Origin: Lottia gigantea | Taxonomy: Eukaryota; Mollusca; Gastropoda; Lottiidae | Assembly: GCF_000327385.1 (NCBI RefSeq) | Contig: NW_008708707.1 | Span: 1,784,007 to 1,848,006, forward strand | Length of the DNA: 64,000 bases | Direction: 5' to 3' | Shown: positions 11,770 to 23,133 of the stretch, in pieces | How the letters are laid out: each line of letters starts with the position of its first letter | Numbering within the stretch: position 1 is the first letter of the stretch | Position numbers and translations under genes: made by a program | The notes under the pieces: generated by a model | Database searches by the model: none | Told to the model about the DNA's origin: nothing | The model's input: the letters and a program-made list of their open reading frames with translations, nothing else

Positions 11770-11944
11770 CCATCATTTTGACCAAAGATAGATAATGATA
11801 ATGCATTTTATTTTTTCAAATCAAAAATTTTTAACTTTCAAACGTGAATAATAATTACTATTACTGGTTGTGTAAGCTAAAAAAATTCCTGTTTCTGAAA
11901 CTAAGGTATGATTGGTCCAACGGATAGTGAAGGTGCTCCTTTAA
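11770..11944 (+). mobile_element. MITE family B, right part
   Basis: Contains the family motifs CTGTTTCTGAAACTAAGGTA and ATGATTGGTCCAACGGA and ends CCTTTAAAG. The left part is missing or too diverged to place. Confidence 0.6.
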
Positions 11945-12084
11945 AGTTGAATGCTCAAACAATGAGATCAGAGATCTGAAGTGACTCATTATGACAGCAT
12001 AAAAATGGGTGGAATTCTTTTTTATATTAATTATGCAAGAAGCTTAAGTTTGACCCAGGGTCGACTGGAATAATGAAGAGAGAT

Positions 12085-12200
12085 GACTTATCAAGGACAC
12101 CAGACTGTTACACGCCGACCGAGATTAGAATTCATAGCCACCATTTATTCAATGTAACCAAGCAAATGATGTCAAGACTCCAAGACTCTAACCATTTGAG
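12085..12200 (-). mobile_element. tRNA-derived SINE fragment
   Basis: On the minus strand a tRNA-like head is visible (GTAACTCAAATGGTTAGAGT, A-box-like), followed by the shared body TTGACATCATTTGCTTGGTT. It belongs with the SINE copies at 15.2, 15.7, 18.4 and 28.9 kb. Confidence 0.6.
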
Positions 12201-12261
12201 TTACAACCCATCCTCAATCAACTCTAAATAGTTATAATATTGGTTAAAGAGAGTGAGAAAT

Positions 12262-12345
12262 GAATGGCTCCAACCAAGAAAATGATGTAGAGATTCTAAC
12301 ACTCTTAATCAACTGAGCTACAGTCTGTCCCCTAAATCCTAAAAA
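12262..12345 (-). mobile_element. tRNA-derived SINE fragment
   Basis: The minus strand reads TGTAGCTCAGTTGATTAAGA (tRNA A-box-like), followed by CTACATCATTTTCTTGGTTG. Truncated SINE head. Confidence 0.65.
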
Positions 12346-12391
12346 AATAAATTACTAAAAACATTTTCAAAAATTCAATAAATTATCTCCC

Positions 12392-15300
12392 TTATAATTC
12401 TATTTTTGGTTGTGAGGTATGTCTCAGTTTGCGAGCAGCTCTAAATTCTGGATGGTTTTTGACATGTTGAATAGCTATTTTGACCAATCGGATAAATTCT
12501 TCCACATCAAATTCGTAATTAGTGAATTTAGGATGGGCTCCTAATGTTGGATGATGACCCTACAATGTAAAGAGATGCATTTGAATAAATGAAATGAAAT
12601 ACAGTAGGCCTTTTTCATTTTTTTTTTGCACCTGATTGGGAAATTGGTAATAGACAATGACAAGCAGTGTGCAATGAGGGAAATTTTGCCAGAACAGCAT
12701 TAGCCTACTCTTTTTCAATTTCCAACTGTTGAGGGATCTTTAACTTGCACCCTGTAGGCCTTGGTTTATTGTCCCATACAAACAACACTTTTTCCGTGTC
12801 AGCTCTTCCGCCCTGCATCTTTGGCGGTACCATGTAAATTGAACCCTGTCAGTCCAAAATAAACCCAAATAAACAAACCTCGTCTTCTGGAAATACTTTA
12901 TCTGCCTTCTGCCACGTCATATATTTTACTCCACGTAATCTGGCTAGATCATTATAACAATGGAGATCATCACAGTTATGTCTACAAAATAAACAAACCA
13001 CCATTATTTTATTGATTGTGAACTCCCCGAAAGATTTCTGCCACATCAGATACTTTTTTACCCCATGTAATCTGATTAGACCATTGTAATAATGAATATC
13101 ATCAGTCACGAATTGTGTTACAAGATCCAGGAACAAGAATTGGCTCAACTACCAATAGGACTGGGACCTTGAAGGGGACGTACATCCCCAGTAAGAATGC
13201 AGGAGAGCGTATGTTGATAAATAAAAAAATTTCCCAGGGAAGAGGCTGCAACCCACTTAAATCCACAGATCCCCACTTAATTAGTTGAGTCACTGGGACT
13301 GGGGTCAAAACAGATTTATTTCGAATCCAAACTACGAGACTTTGAAGAAATGACCTAGAAGTCTTACACACTTTCAAATCCACGCTTGCATGCACTCTTG
13401 GTAGTCATACTCTGCAACTCCATAGTTACAGCATTATTGATGTCATCCACATCTTCAAGACGGTTGGTCTTACATACTTTCCAAACGACACATGAATGCA
13501 CTCCTTGTGGAAGTTTTCTCTGCAATTCCATAGTTACGGCCTTCTTGATGTCATCCACATCTTAAAGATGGGTCCCCTTTGACTCATTCCAGGAGTGCAT
13601 TCAAGTATAGGCAGAGAAGGATAGGAAAATGTCAGTATAACCTTGAACTTTTAGTGTATCATAAGAAGTACGGTACTTACAATTCAAATCCTACACCCCA
13701 ATCTGGTTGAAATAACATATGTGTTAAACCAGCACCATGCATTCCAATGAATATATCACTATTATGCGATTTCTTAAATACAAAAATATGTTTCATGGAG
13801 TCATTAATTCAAAATGAACCGAAATTTTTCAGTACTATTGCAGAAAAAAAACGAAAAAGGGCTTAAATGTGGCATTTATGTTTAAGTAAGCTGTCTTTCT
13901 AATGGCACTACAATACAATCTGACAGAGCTCAATTTCATCCATCAGAATCCCTTATTAAAATGAAATTCTGGCTTAAAGTTCCCTTTAAAAAAGGAAAAA
14001 AAGGAGCAGAGTTGTTTACCTTTAATTGCTTAGGAAAAGGGTATTCTCTGAAATAAAGAAAAAAGTGTTGGTATTTCTTTAGTCAATCGTAGATCCAAAA
14101 AGTGATACAGGTAGCCTAAATTGAACATACACATGTACTGCAGTGAATACTTAGATGCTACTCTCTTCCAACTTGCTGAGCCATAACACACTCCAAAAGT
14201 TAAAACAGATCTCTGTGACCTTGGCCAGTGCTTTCATTGAGACCCTAACACAGATTTGCTCAATGAGTGGACAAAACCATCAAAGTGTTTTGAATGTCTT
14301 TGCTTTATCATAACTTACCTATTATAAACAACAACATCGACTTCTACACCATCTAATACTGACATGGCATCAACTAACTACAAATAAACAAAAACAACAA
14401 CATTAAAAAACTACAAAAACAACATCAACTGACTACAAAAACAACAAAATCAGAAAATTATAAAACAACAACATCAACTGCTAATAACAAAACAACATCA
14501 ACTGCTAATAACAAAACAACATCAACTGCTAATAACAAAACAACATCAACTGCTAATAACAAAACAACATCAACTGCTAATAACAAAACAACAACATCAA
14601 CTGCTAATAAAACTTGGACAATTTCTAGCGCAATTGAATGAATGTATAACTACAAATAAATCAAGCAAGGACTTAACAAGAGTAATCATTTATCGTTTTA
14701 AACTTAGTGTAGCATAGTTAAGTATGAAGGGATGCGCGTTGTATTCGCAATTATACAGTAAATGTTAGAGAGCTTACCTCTTGTTGATTCAATATATTTC
14801 TATAACGACTTTTTCTATCTAACAATGTTATTCTAATCTTGTCTTTCTGTAACAAAATCAAAAAACAATTTAAAGGGGCAGTATGCACAATTTTCATTAT
14901 AAAAAAACGTCGTAAATTATACCTGAAAATATTTCTAAAATATTTAGGTTGTCCCAATGACTAAATATGGAAAGAATTTTGCTATTATTTTTTGTGCAAA
15001 ACTTACTAAAGGACCATCTTGTTTAATATTGAGTCTATGTATAACTTGTTGAGAAAAGGCTTTTAATAAACTACTTCCAGCACAGCCAGGTATCTGAAAA
15101 TATAAAAATGAAAGGGTGTTGTCCAGTTTCCAGGTCACTATTTCGTCTTAACAGATGGAAGTTAAAACACTCTTTGTCATACTGTCTATATATGGACGGC
15201 TGTAGCACAGTCAGTTAGAGCATTGGAATCTTTACATGACATCATTTTCTTGGTTCTGTTGAATTGTTAATGAATCGCATACTAAATTTTAATTCTGAAA

Positions 15301-18300
15301 AGTGATGGCTGAAACTAAGCTCTATTAACTAGATGAGCAAATATTTACAAAACTTATCCCTTTAAGAATCTTGAGAAAAAAATTAATCAAAAGTGAATAT
15401 TAATACTTACTAAAGGCATGTTGTAGTATAAACCAAATCTCATTCGAGGTAATAAAGAAAATACTGCATCTTTAAAACAAATCTGTTAATAAAAGGATAA
15501 AAATATAAAAAAATAATAATGAATAAATGGTGATGGTGGATTGTAATCTTGGTCAGCTTGTCTGCTGACCAAAGAATGAAAATCTTAAAAAATCTGGTAA
15601 AACATGGATTTGACAACATATGATCTCTGTTGGAGGACAACCTGAAGCACAGATGGTTGAAATCTTTACATGATGTCATTTACATGGTTATGTTAAATAA
15701 ATGGTGATGGTGAACTGTAATCTTGGTCAGCTTGTGAAAGTCTGATGACCAAGCCCATAGCCAGACTTGATTATTCGAAGTTATATATCTGGATGAGCAA
15801 TGAGGTATGGTGTTTATTTGCAGTAATGATAATGGTCATTTTGCTTGTGATTCCCAGTCGACCCAGTTCTAAAAAGGGGACGTATAATCCAGGACAGATC
15901 AATACCAAGATGTTTGTCCAAGGATCAGCTGGAAGAAAGGATCCTCGTGAACCTCAGTTGTCTCTTTCTTGCGAAGACTCTTGTCAATTAGACATAGAAA
16001 ATAATTCCTACCTTTTTTCCATCATATTCAGATAGATTTATAATAGGATGTTTACTAAAAGCTTTCCATGTTTCACTAAAATAATCTCCATAAGGCATTC
16101 TACTCTACAACATCAAAAAAACAAACCACTCATTAAACATTTGGCTGAATTTTACAGATTACAGATAAACCAGATGCGGGCTTTTCATAATAAAATGTAT
16201 TACAGAGAGCAGGAATGTAGTTCTATCATCTAAGAGAGAGAATACTATGGGTCTTGTTTATAGTTTTATATTTACATTTCTACTATCACTCCCTTCAATA
16301 AACCAGTTAGCCAAACTAGTGTTTATTTTCCAATAACTGTAGTTTGTCATGTGACAATAAGGCTTCACCGAGTCATTTGTCTTGTCACATGATAAACCAG
16401 CGTTTATTTCCCCATAACTATAGCAAGATCCACATTCATTTTTTAAATAAATGATTTCTCTATCATTAAATTTGGAAGCTGATATGCTTAATAACATAAT
16501 AATAATAAATTTAATTTACCACAAACACAGTACTAAAACAGTTAACTTACAGTGTCCCACATGACTATATTAACATCCAAACTAAAACTAATATTAATGT
16601 GCATGGTAGCATATAAATTAACAAAATCACAAAAATGGTGGAACATATTTATACCTAAAACAAAACAAAGTCTAAATTAAAAAATAAACTGTCAAATTTA
16701 ACATTTAGAATAATTTCCTAATGCTTCTATTTTGCATAATTTACAATATCCAATCAAAATCGTTGTTTAAAAGAGGGTTTTTAACGATGAATTATCCCAG
16801 AAGTCCTCAAATGCTGCCAGTAAATTGAGCATTTGATTGGTAGAATACTTTAAAACCTTAGACCATGTGCTGCATAAATATTTCTTAAGATCAAGGATGA
16901 AAAGTAAACAAATCTGTTCTACCATCATCACAATTTCAAGCCATTACAAACCTTGTCTTATACCTTGACTGCAATTGCAGCGATTTGAATTGTACGCTAT
17001 CGAATAAAGTCAATCAGAGCCCTTGACATAAATTCCGTAAAACTTCATGGCTTGTATTTCACTGACTTTCTGTTAAGGCCTCTGATTGGCTGTATTCGCT
17101 AGAGTACAATCCAATCAAATCACTGCATTCCATGATACAAGAAAGGTGGCTATTGCAGTCAAGGTATAAGATGAAGATAGTAATAGTTTGACATTCTGAT
17201 GATGATGGGATCTTACCTGCATCTAACTTAATAAGATAAGTTGGTTTGTCTATTATAATATCACAGTTATTATTTCTAAAAGGATCGGATTTTAAGGATG
17301 TGTACCCTCCAAGTTCAGCAAACCTGTTACAAAATATGAAATAAAATGATACTGCTCCTGATCAGATTAATGAGGACTGTCAACATCATGCAGTGTGCAA
17401 TAATGGAAAGTTTGCCAAGATAGCAGCAATAGCCTACTCTTTTTCAATTGGGAAATCACGAAGAGACACAGTCTGTAGCACACTGGGCCTTGGTTTATTG
17501 TCCTCCTTCAACAACTAAATACTTTTTCCATCTCAGCCCCTCTTACCTGCAACACTGACAGGGGGAAACAGAGTGAAACAAAATGTGAAGGTATCTCGAC
17601 CTATGCAGGGGTCAATTCCCCAAAAACAATCCCTCTAAACAGAAAACTCACCAAGATTGTAAGGCACTTTTATGTTCTGATTGTTTACTAATGGCTGTTT
17701 TATCAACATCACAATATCCCCCTACATCTCCTACATCTTCTTGATATCTTTAATACAATTCAATCAAAATATGAGCCTGGTTAATCAAGAATCAAAGTTG
17801 AGAAACAGAAAGTAGACATTGAGTTTCTTTTAAAATCAGCATTACAATATAATTTTAAAAAAACATGAGTCTGATTAATCAAGAATACAAAGTTTTGAAA
17901 ATGCTGCCAGGACAGCGACAATAGACTGCTCTTTTACGATTCCCACTGTTGACTAATCTTTATAACGTGCACAGCCTGCAGCACTCAGGGCATCAGTTTA
18001 TTGTTTTCCATTACATCCCCTCAGACCTACAACCCTGACAGGGGGAACTAGGTTGCAAGAAACCCAAAAATCTATTATTGGATTTGTGCTAATCAATGCT
18101 ATCAGTGTCCCAGCTACACATACAAACTTTAGAAAAACTCTTTACAATCTCTTTAACCAATCATAGTTTTGATAGTTTATTTCAAACATCTTAAAGATCT
18201 GATGTTTCTAAAACAATAAGCCCCAATACTAACCTATTTCTAGAGTTTGAAAAATCAACATCTTTAAGATGAACAAATATATTTTTAGCTCTGCAATGTC

Positions 18301-19666
18301 GGAGAAAATCTGAACATTTTAAATAAGCACCATTCTGAAATGAAACACAGAGCGTCTAGATAATCAAGACTACAAAATTTGTGAATGTAGGATATAGACT
18401 TAAAAAATAAAGGCCATGGTTGTCATGGGTTCGAATCTCGGTTAGAATGTGAGAGTCTTAAACAAGGCATCGTTCCTCTTTTTACCAGTCCACGCAGCAG
18501 TAAATAAGTACAAATAATCCATGAAAGATCAATGCCAAGAGGTTTGGCCAAGGACCAGCTGGTAGAAAGGATCACAAAACCATAAATTTTTGTACATCCT
18601 AAAGTCTTTACCTTATGTTTTGATCTACAATATACTTTTTCTTCATTTTTAAATTTGTCTACGTAACCAAAATCAGCCGTTTTCCAAAATGTGTCAAATT
18701 GTTCTTTTTCAGTGCTAGCCCTGTAAATAATAAATAACAACAAATATCAAAGGATTATAGGATTATTTTAAGGTTTTCAACTGAAGGAGCCAAATTTCAG
18801 CTACCCTTGACCCTTGACTATTCAGATTAAACATTCGTTTAGTTTACAATTTTAAAAAATTCAAAGTTAATCATTTTCTGGGAATGATTTGGATCTTATA
18901 TATTTGAAAATAGTCTTCAGAAGTACTAGAAAAAATACTTCAAACTAGGAATTTTACAAACTATTTCTATGTCTTTTCTATATGGCAGTCTCACGAAAAG
19001 ACCAGTTGTCATTTTAACTAAGACTCAAATTTCGACGTTGAACTGTGATCACTAGTACTGATTAGCTTAGATAAAAAATTTCCCGTTCTGAGACTAAGGT
19101 ACAATGGATGAAGTACATTGCTGGGATATATGTCATGTAATTGACTAGTCGCTGCTAGTTTTGCAAGAGTTAAACCTCAAAATTATAAAGCAAACACCAA
19201 CATTTAATACAAATTACTCAAATAATAAATACGTAACCATACCAAGCATTCTTCACGCCATCACATACAGCAAAATTCATTCTATTTTCTACTGGACAAT
19301 CTTTCTCATAACCCCAGCATTTCTTCTCCTTCAACAATTTCTGAAATTTAAATCAGGCAACACATCCTCAGACTTCTAGATCAAAATGAAATGGAGTTTT
19401 TCGCACTTAATTGAGCTAGGCAATGAAGACAGGTAATGTCAGTGGAATTTCATTGGTCATAGATATGTAATGTATTAATTCAATACCTTATAAGGGCATG
19501 ACTTGTCGTCAGAACAGTTGGTCTGTAAATGTGGGTTGTTGTATAAGTAATATGGGATATGCTCTTTCGGTAATTTTAACTCTTTCCAGAAGGATGCTGA
19601 GCTAACGAGTATATCGGTCACCAGCAGTACCAACCATAGTCCTGTCACGCCTGACAACCCCAACAT
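12392..19666 (-). CDS. EOGT: EGF domain-specific O-GlcNAc transferase (GT61), 16 coding exons
   Basis: Transfers O-GlcNAc to EGF repeats of secreted and membrane proteins such as Notch and Dumpy, in the ER lumen. Exons, 5' to 3' on the minus strand: 19666-19487, 19340-19243, 18720-18612, 18334-18234, 17747-17652, 17323-17217, 16654-16551, 16104-16012, 15482-15411, 15093-15007, 14846-14778, 14377-14319, 14047-14020, 13772-13681, 12981-12879, 12559-12392. All joins keep frame with GT-AG borders and give 521 aa (human 527). Visible features: signal peptide (1-27), [42 protein letters not shown] (about 233-244), [14 protein letters not shown] (about 407-420) and [13 protein letters not shown]. 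The C-terminus is KIEL, a KDEL-like tetrapeptide suggesting ER retention. The ATG is preceded by an acceptor six bases upstream (AG|AACAGCATG), so the 5' untranslated region is spliced. A decayed copy of exon 15 lies in the intron upstream of it. Confidence 0.96.
12590..12860 (+). mobile_element. Dispersed repeat family C
   Basis: A copy of a repeat seen at least ten times in the window. Shared motifs in order: CAGTGTGCAATGAGGGAAAT, TTAGCCTACTCTTTTTCAAT, GAGGGATCTTTAACTTGCAC, GGCCTTGGTTTATTGTCCCA, CTTTTTCCGTGTCAGC. It lies in the last EOGT intron. Class unknown; no inverted ends are seen, so it is possibly a retroposon. Confidence 0.8.
13015..13125 (-). pseudogene. Decayed duplicate of EOGT exon 15
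   Basis: On the minus strand this stretch translates to [20 protein letters not shown], clearly like [20 protein letters not shown] of EOGT exon 15 (12879-12981). The DNA alignment continues to both former splice borders, but the acceptor AG reads AC and the donor GT is gone. It has one extra codon and many substitutions. It is a tandem exon duplication that appears no longer spliceable. Confidence 0.85.
13363..13562. repeat. Tandem duplication of about 100 bp in an EOGT intron
   Basis: Two diverged copies, both containing CTTGATGTCATCCACATCTT or ATTGATGTCATCCACATCTT near their right end and CCATAGTTAC upstream of it. On the minus strand each reads as a short frame with [12 protein letters not shown]-like sequence, which could be an old exon fragment. 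Origin unknown. Confidence 0.6.
14468..14612. repeat. 24-bp minisatellite in an EOGT intron
   Basis: Period-24 repeats of ATCAACTGCTAATAACAAAA, about six copies, flanked by looser ACAACAACAT-type repeats from 14380. Confidence 0.9.
15194..15310 (+). mobile_element. tRNA-derived SINE head
   Basis: GCTGTAGCACAGTCAGTTAG resembles a tRNA A box. It is followed by GAATCTTTACATGACATCAT and a TTGGTTCTGTT tract. The same head occurs at 28.9 kb. Inside an EOGT intron. Confidence 0.75.
15640..15970 (+). mobile_element. tRNA-derived SINE, longer copy
   Basis: Degenerate head (CTGAAGCACAGATGGTTGAA), then GTAATCTTGGTCAGCTTGTG, then the conserved tail CCCAGTCGACCCAGTTCTAA and AAGGATCAGCTGGAAGAAAG, which is also found at 18.5 and 29.1 kb. 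Confidence 0.7.
16923..17206. mobile_element. Foldback element, family D
   Basis: Left arm: TTACAAACCTTGTCTTATAC then CTTGACTGCAATTGCAGCGA. Right arm: the inverse TTGCAGTCAAGGTATAAGAT then TAGTTTGACATTCTGATGAT. The inner arms also pair (CAATCAGAGC against GCCTCTGATTGGCTG). This is a single-copy form whose outer arm is the unit of the 40-bp satellites. It nearly fills the intron between EOGT exons 6 and 7. Confidence 0.85.
17385..17600 (+). mobile_element. Dispersed repeat family C
   Basis: Motifs CAGTGTGCAATAATGGAAAG, AGCCTACTCTTTTTCAATTG, GGGCCTTGGTTTATTGTCC and CCTGCAACACTGACAGGGGG, in the family order. In an EOGT intron. Confidence 0.75.
17895..18068 (+). mobile_element. Dispersed repeat family C, diverged
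   Basis: TGCCAGGACAGCGACAATAG, GTGCACAGCCTGCAGCACTC and ACCCTGACAGGGGGAAC follow the family order. Diverged copy in an EOGT intron. Confidence 0.65.
18084..18156. mobile_element. MITE family A, right arm only
   Basis: CAATGCTATCAGTGTCCC, then TACACATACAAACTTTAG, ending TTTACAATCTCTTTAA. Half of a family A element. Confidence 0.75.
18405..18600 (+). mobile_element. tRNA-derived SINE
   Basis: A B-box-like GGGTTCGAATCTCGG, then a tail with ATCCATGAAAGATCAATGCC and AAGGACCAGCTGGTAGAAAG, shared with the copies at 15.9 and 29.1 kb. In EOGT intron 3, next to exon 3. Confidence 0.75.
18868..19115 (+). mobile_element. MITE family B, diverged
   Basis: Motifs AGTCTTCAGAAGTACTAGAA, CAAACTAGGAATTTTACA, GACCAGTTGTCATTTTAACT and CTGATTAGCTTAG in the family order. 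Confidence 0.7.
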
Positions 19667-20527
19667 GCTGTTCTGAAATGGAAACAAAAAAATTCCATTG
19701 ATTTTACTTTGAAATCACAGACATTCAAGGGCACAAGGTTGCCAAGGAAGATATGCCTACAATTAGCATATTATTGGAATAGCAAGGGAAGTAAATCAAA
19801 ATAGAGTGGTAAAGTATACTCAAATTTGAACAACAAGGGGACAAAATCTTTGTTCTTCATTGCATGTACATGCAACTTTGAAAAATCTTTGAAATATTTT
19901 CAAACTAACATTCTTTTCTCGTGACCTTGGCCAGTGCTTTTATAAGAGTATCTCATTACTCAAGATTACATAATAACTGATTTATAAACTAAATCAACAA
20001 GCCAAAGTTACAAATCTATTCCTAATTTAAATAATTCAAGATAAGTTTCGAGTATTTTAGAATGCACTTAATTACTAGTTGAGATGCACATGTTACATAA
20101 AGTTCAACACTTAAAGTTATTACCAGTTTTTGTTTACACTACTTATTGACTGTTTGTTTGTTTACTTCGGTATTTAAGAACAGTTTAAGATACCTTGCCA
20201 GGCAAAGTAACATACGCCCATCATCAACTGTCAGAAAACATTAACTAAGTCTTTAGTTACTTCTTAATCTTAAAGATTTTCTATAAGTCAAAGCAATATC
20301 TCAAGTTTATCAAATTATTACTAATTTAAACATGAACAAGGTCTCATCAACATACACATTCAAACTTGACTAAGATGTTTTCATACCAAGTTTCATTAAT
20401 AGCAGATAAAAACTGCAGCCTCTATTGTGCATACATGAAATCTGAACAGACGGACAAACCGACAGACAGAGGTGATGGCACTGTTTGTCCACATTTCAAT
20501 GTCAAAATGACATTGGAGGAAGCTAAG

Positions 20528-20840
20528 GTCCTAACTTGAAGGTCCAGGCTTCCTAACTTGAAGGTCCAGGCTTCCTAACTTGAAGGTCCAGGCTTCCTAA
20601 CTTGAAGGTCCAGGCTTTCAGCTTGAAGGTCCAGGCTTCCTAACTTGAAGGTCCCGGCTTCTTAACTTGAAGGTCCAGGCTTCCTAACTTAAAGGTGCAG
20701 GCTTTCAACTTGAAGGTCCAGGCTTTCAACTTGAAGGTCCAGGCTTTCAACTTGAAGGTCCAGGCTTTCAACTTGAAGGTTGACAGTTCCTAACCTGAAG
20801 AAATTCCTTACTTGAAGTTCCAGGGTTCCTTGCTTGAAAC
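20528..20840. repeat. 21/22-bp minisatellite
   Basis: About 13 copies of CTTGAAGGTCCAGGCTT-type units. The period is 22 bp on the left (CTTCCTAA) and 21 bp on the right (CTTTCAA), so two length variants occupy separate blocks. Confidence 0.93.
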
Positions 20841-21120
20841 TCCAAAAATACTCAAAAAGAAATAGAAAGCACTGCTTATCTTATAGAACACCTGATGCCA
20901 CTTTGAGAATGGGTTCTCCAATTCAGTATTCCATTCTGAATCCACTTGGTATTTTCAAATACATACATACCTGCTGTAAAGAATGTTTTTAAAAGAATCC
21001 TGAGTTAATCTATGAATCAAATTACTTATAAGAAGTTTTTATTTATTGATGTATATCTTTAGATTAATCAATAAGATCATTATACCATCAATAATTCAAA
21101 TTCACAATTATATACGTCCA

Positions 21121-22713
21121 CATCTTCACAATGTCAAGCTATTACAAACTTCATCTTATACATCTTCACAATGTCAAGCTATTACAAACTTCGTCTTATA
21201 CATCTTCACAATGTCAAGCTATTACAAACTTCGTCTTACACATCTTCACAATGTCAAACTATTACAAACTTCGTCTTATACATCTTCACAATGTCAAGCT
21301 ATTACAAACTTCGTCTTATACATCTTCACAATGTCAAACTATTACAAACTTCATCTTATACATCTTCACAATGTCAAGCTATTACAAACTTCATCTTATA
21401 CATCTTCTCAATGTCAAGCTATTACAAACTTCATCTTATACATCTTCTCAATGTCAAGCTATTACAAACTTCATCTTATACATCTTCTCAATGTCAAGCT
21501 ATTACAAACTTCATCTTATACATCTTCTCAATGTCAAGCTATTACAAACTTCATCTTATACATCTTCTCAATGTCAAGCTATTACAAACTTCATCTTATA
21601 CATCTTCTCAATGTCAAGCTATTACAAACTTCATCTTATACATCTTCTCAATGTCAAGCTATTACAAACTTCATCTTATACATCTTCTCAATGTCAAGCT
21701 ATTACAAACTTCATCTTATACATCTTCACAATGTCAAACTATTACAAACTTCGTCTTATACATCTTCACAATGTCAAACTATTACAAACTTCATCTTATA
21801 CATCTTCACAATGTCAAGCTATTACAAACTTCGTCTTATACATCTTCACAATGTCAAGCTATTACAAACTTCATCTTATACATCTTCACAATGTCAAGCT
21901 ATTACAAACTTCATCTTATACATCTTCACAATGTCAAGCTATTACAAACTTCGTCTTATACATCTTCACAATGTCAAGCTATTACAAACTTCATCTTATA
22001 CATCTTCACAATGTCAAGCTATTACAAACTTCATCTTATACATCTTCACAATGTCGAGCTATTACAAACTTCGTCTTATACATCTTCGCATTGTCAAGCT
22101 ATTACGAACTTCATCTAATACATCTTCACAGTGTCAAGCTATTACAAACTTCATCTTATACATCTTCACAATGTCGAGCTATTACAAACTTCGTCTTATA
22201 CATCTTCACAATGTCGAGCTATTACAAACTTCGTCTTATACATCTTCGCATTGTCAAGCTATTACGAACTTCATCTAATACATCTTCACAGTGTCAAGCT
22301 ATTACAAACTTCATCTTATACATCTTCACAATGTCGAGCTATTACAAACTTCGTCTTATACATCTTCACAGTGTCAAGCTATTACAAACTTCGTCTTATA
22401 CATCTTCACAATGTCGAGCTATTACAAACTTCGTCTTATACATCTTCGCATTGTCAAGCTATTACGAACTGCGTCTAATACATCTTCGCATTGTCAAACT
22501 ATTACAAACTTCATCTTATACATCTTCACAATGTCAAGCTATTACTAACTTCGTCTTATACATCTTCGCATTGTCAAGCTATTACGAACTGCGTCTAATA
22601 CATCTTCGCATTGTCAAACTATTACAAACTTCATCTTATACATCTTCACAATGTCAAGCTATTACTAACTTCGTCTTATACATCTTCTCAATGTCAAAGA
22701 ACTTCGTCTTATA
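21121..22713. repeat. 40-bp satellite array, about 40 copies
   Basis: Tandem 40-bp units CATCTTCACAATGTCAAGCT followed by ATTACAAACTTCGTCTTATA. Variants (CTTCTCA, CTTCGCATTG, GTCGAGCT, ACGAACTGCG) form higher-order blocks. 22441-22560 is repeated exactly at 22561-22680. The unit has no stop codon on the plus strand in any frame, so long open frames cross the array; these are a by-product. The array joins directly to the body of a family D foldback at its right end. Confidence 0.97.
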
Positions 22714-22951
22714 CCTTGACTGCAATAGTTACCTTTCTTGTATCACAGACTGCAACGATTTGATTGGAAATGTATGTCAATGAATACAGCCAATCAGAGC
22801 CTTGGACAAACTAAACCATAATTGTTAGAGTCTTTCTATCGAGGGCCCGATTGGCTGTATTTGTTGATATACAATCCATTATACAAGAAAGGTGGCTATT
22901 GCAGTCAAGGTATTAGCTGAATGTCATAATATCTTGACACTGTGAAGATGA
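22690..22951. mobile_element. Foldback element family D, carrying the satellite as its left arm
   Basis: Reads ACTTCGTCTTATACCTTGAC then TGCAATAGTTACCTTTCTTG directly after the last satellite units. It closes with the inverse arm AGGTGGCTATTGCAGTCAAG and ATATCTTGACACTGTGAAGA. The right arm is a single copy whereas the left arm is the expanded array. Confidence 0.85.
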
Positions 22952-23133
22952 TAAACATGCATATTATGTGTACTGATAATATCCGGATGTGGGTGTTTAT
23001 ACATGATTTACTTTTAGTTTTATAAATCTGTAAAGAATAGTGTATGTTGACTAACACCTGTGAAATATAACTTTCCCACTGGCTTACAAAGAGTCTTTTA
23101 TTAACTGTTTTTAGTTAAACACTATCATACATT

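Larger units (their letters stand above)
10441..12391. other. Intergenic region between NIPBL and EOGT
   Basis: No convincing exon. It holds a 150-bp-spaced direct repeat (11266-11490), a family B remnant and two tRNA-derived SINE heads, listed separately. The left part (10441-11200) is otherwise featureless. The EOGT 3' untranslated region lies at the right end. Confidence 0.5.

Noticed and set aside
13102-13558. Open frames beside the EOGT pseudo-exon as extra EOGT exons
   Set aside because: Only the 13015-13125 part aligns to EOGT. The rest is a local 100-bp duplication with no match to the protein.
21121-22713. CRISPR-like regular array
   Set aside because: Units are contiguous with no unique spacers, and the genome is animal.
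21046-22783. Very long open frames (up to 550 codons) at the satellite
   Set aside because: All three forward frames are open because the 40-bp unit lacks stops. There is no signal, domain or splice context, so these are a consequence of the repeat.
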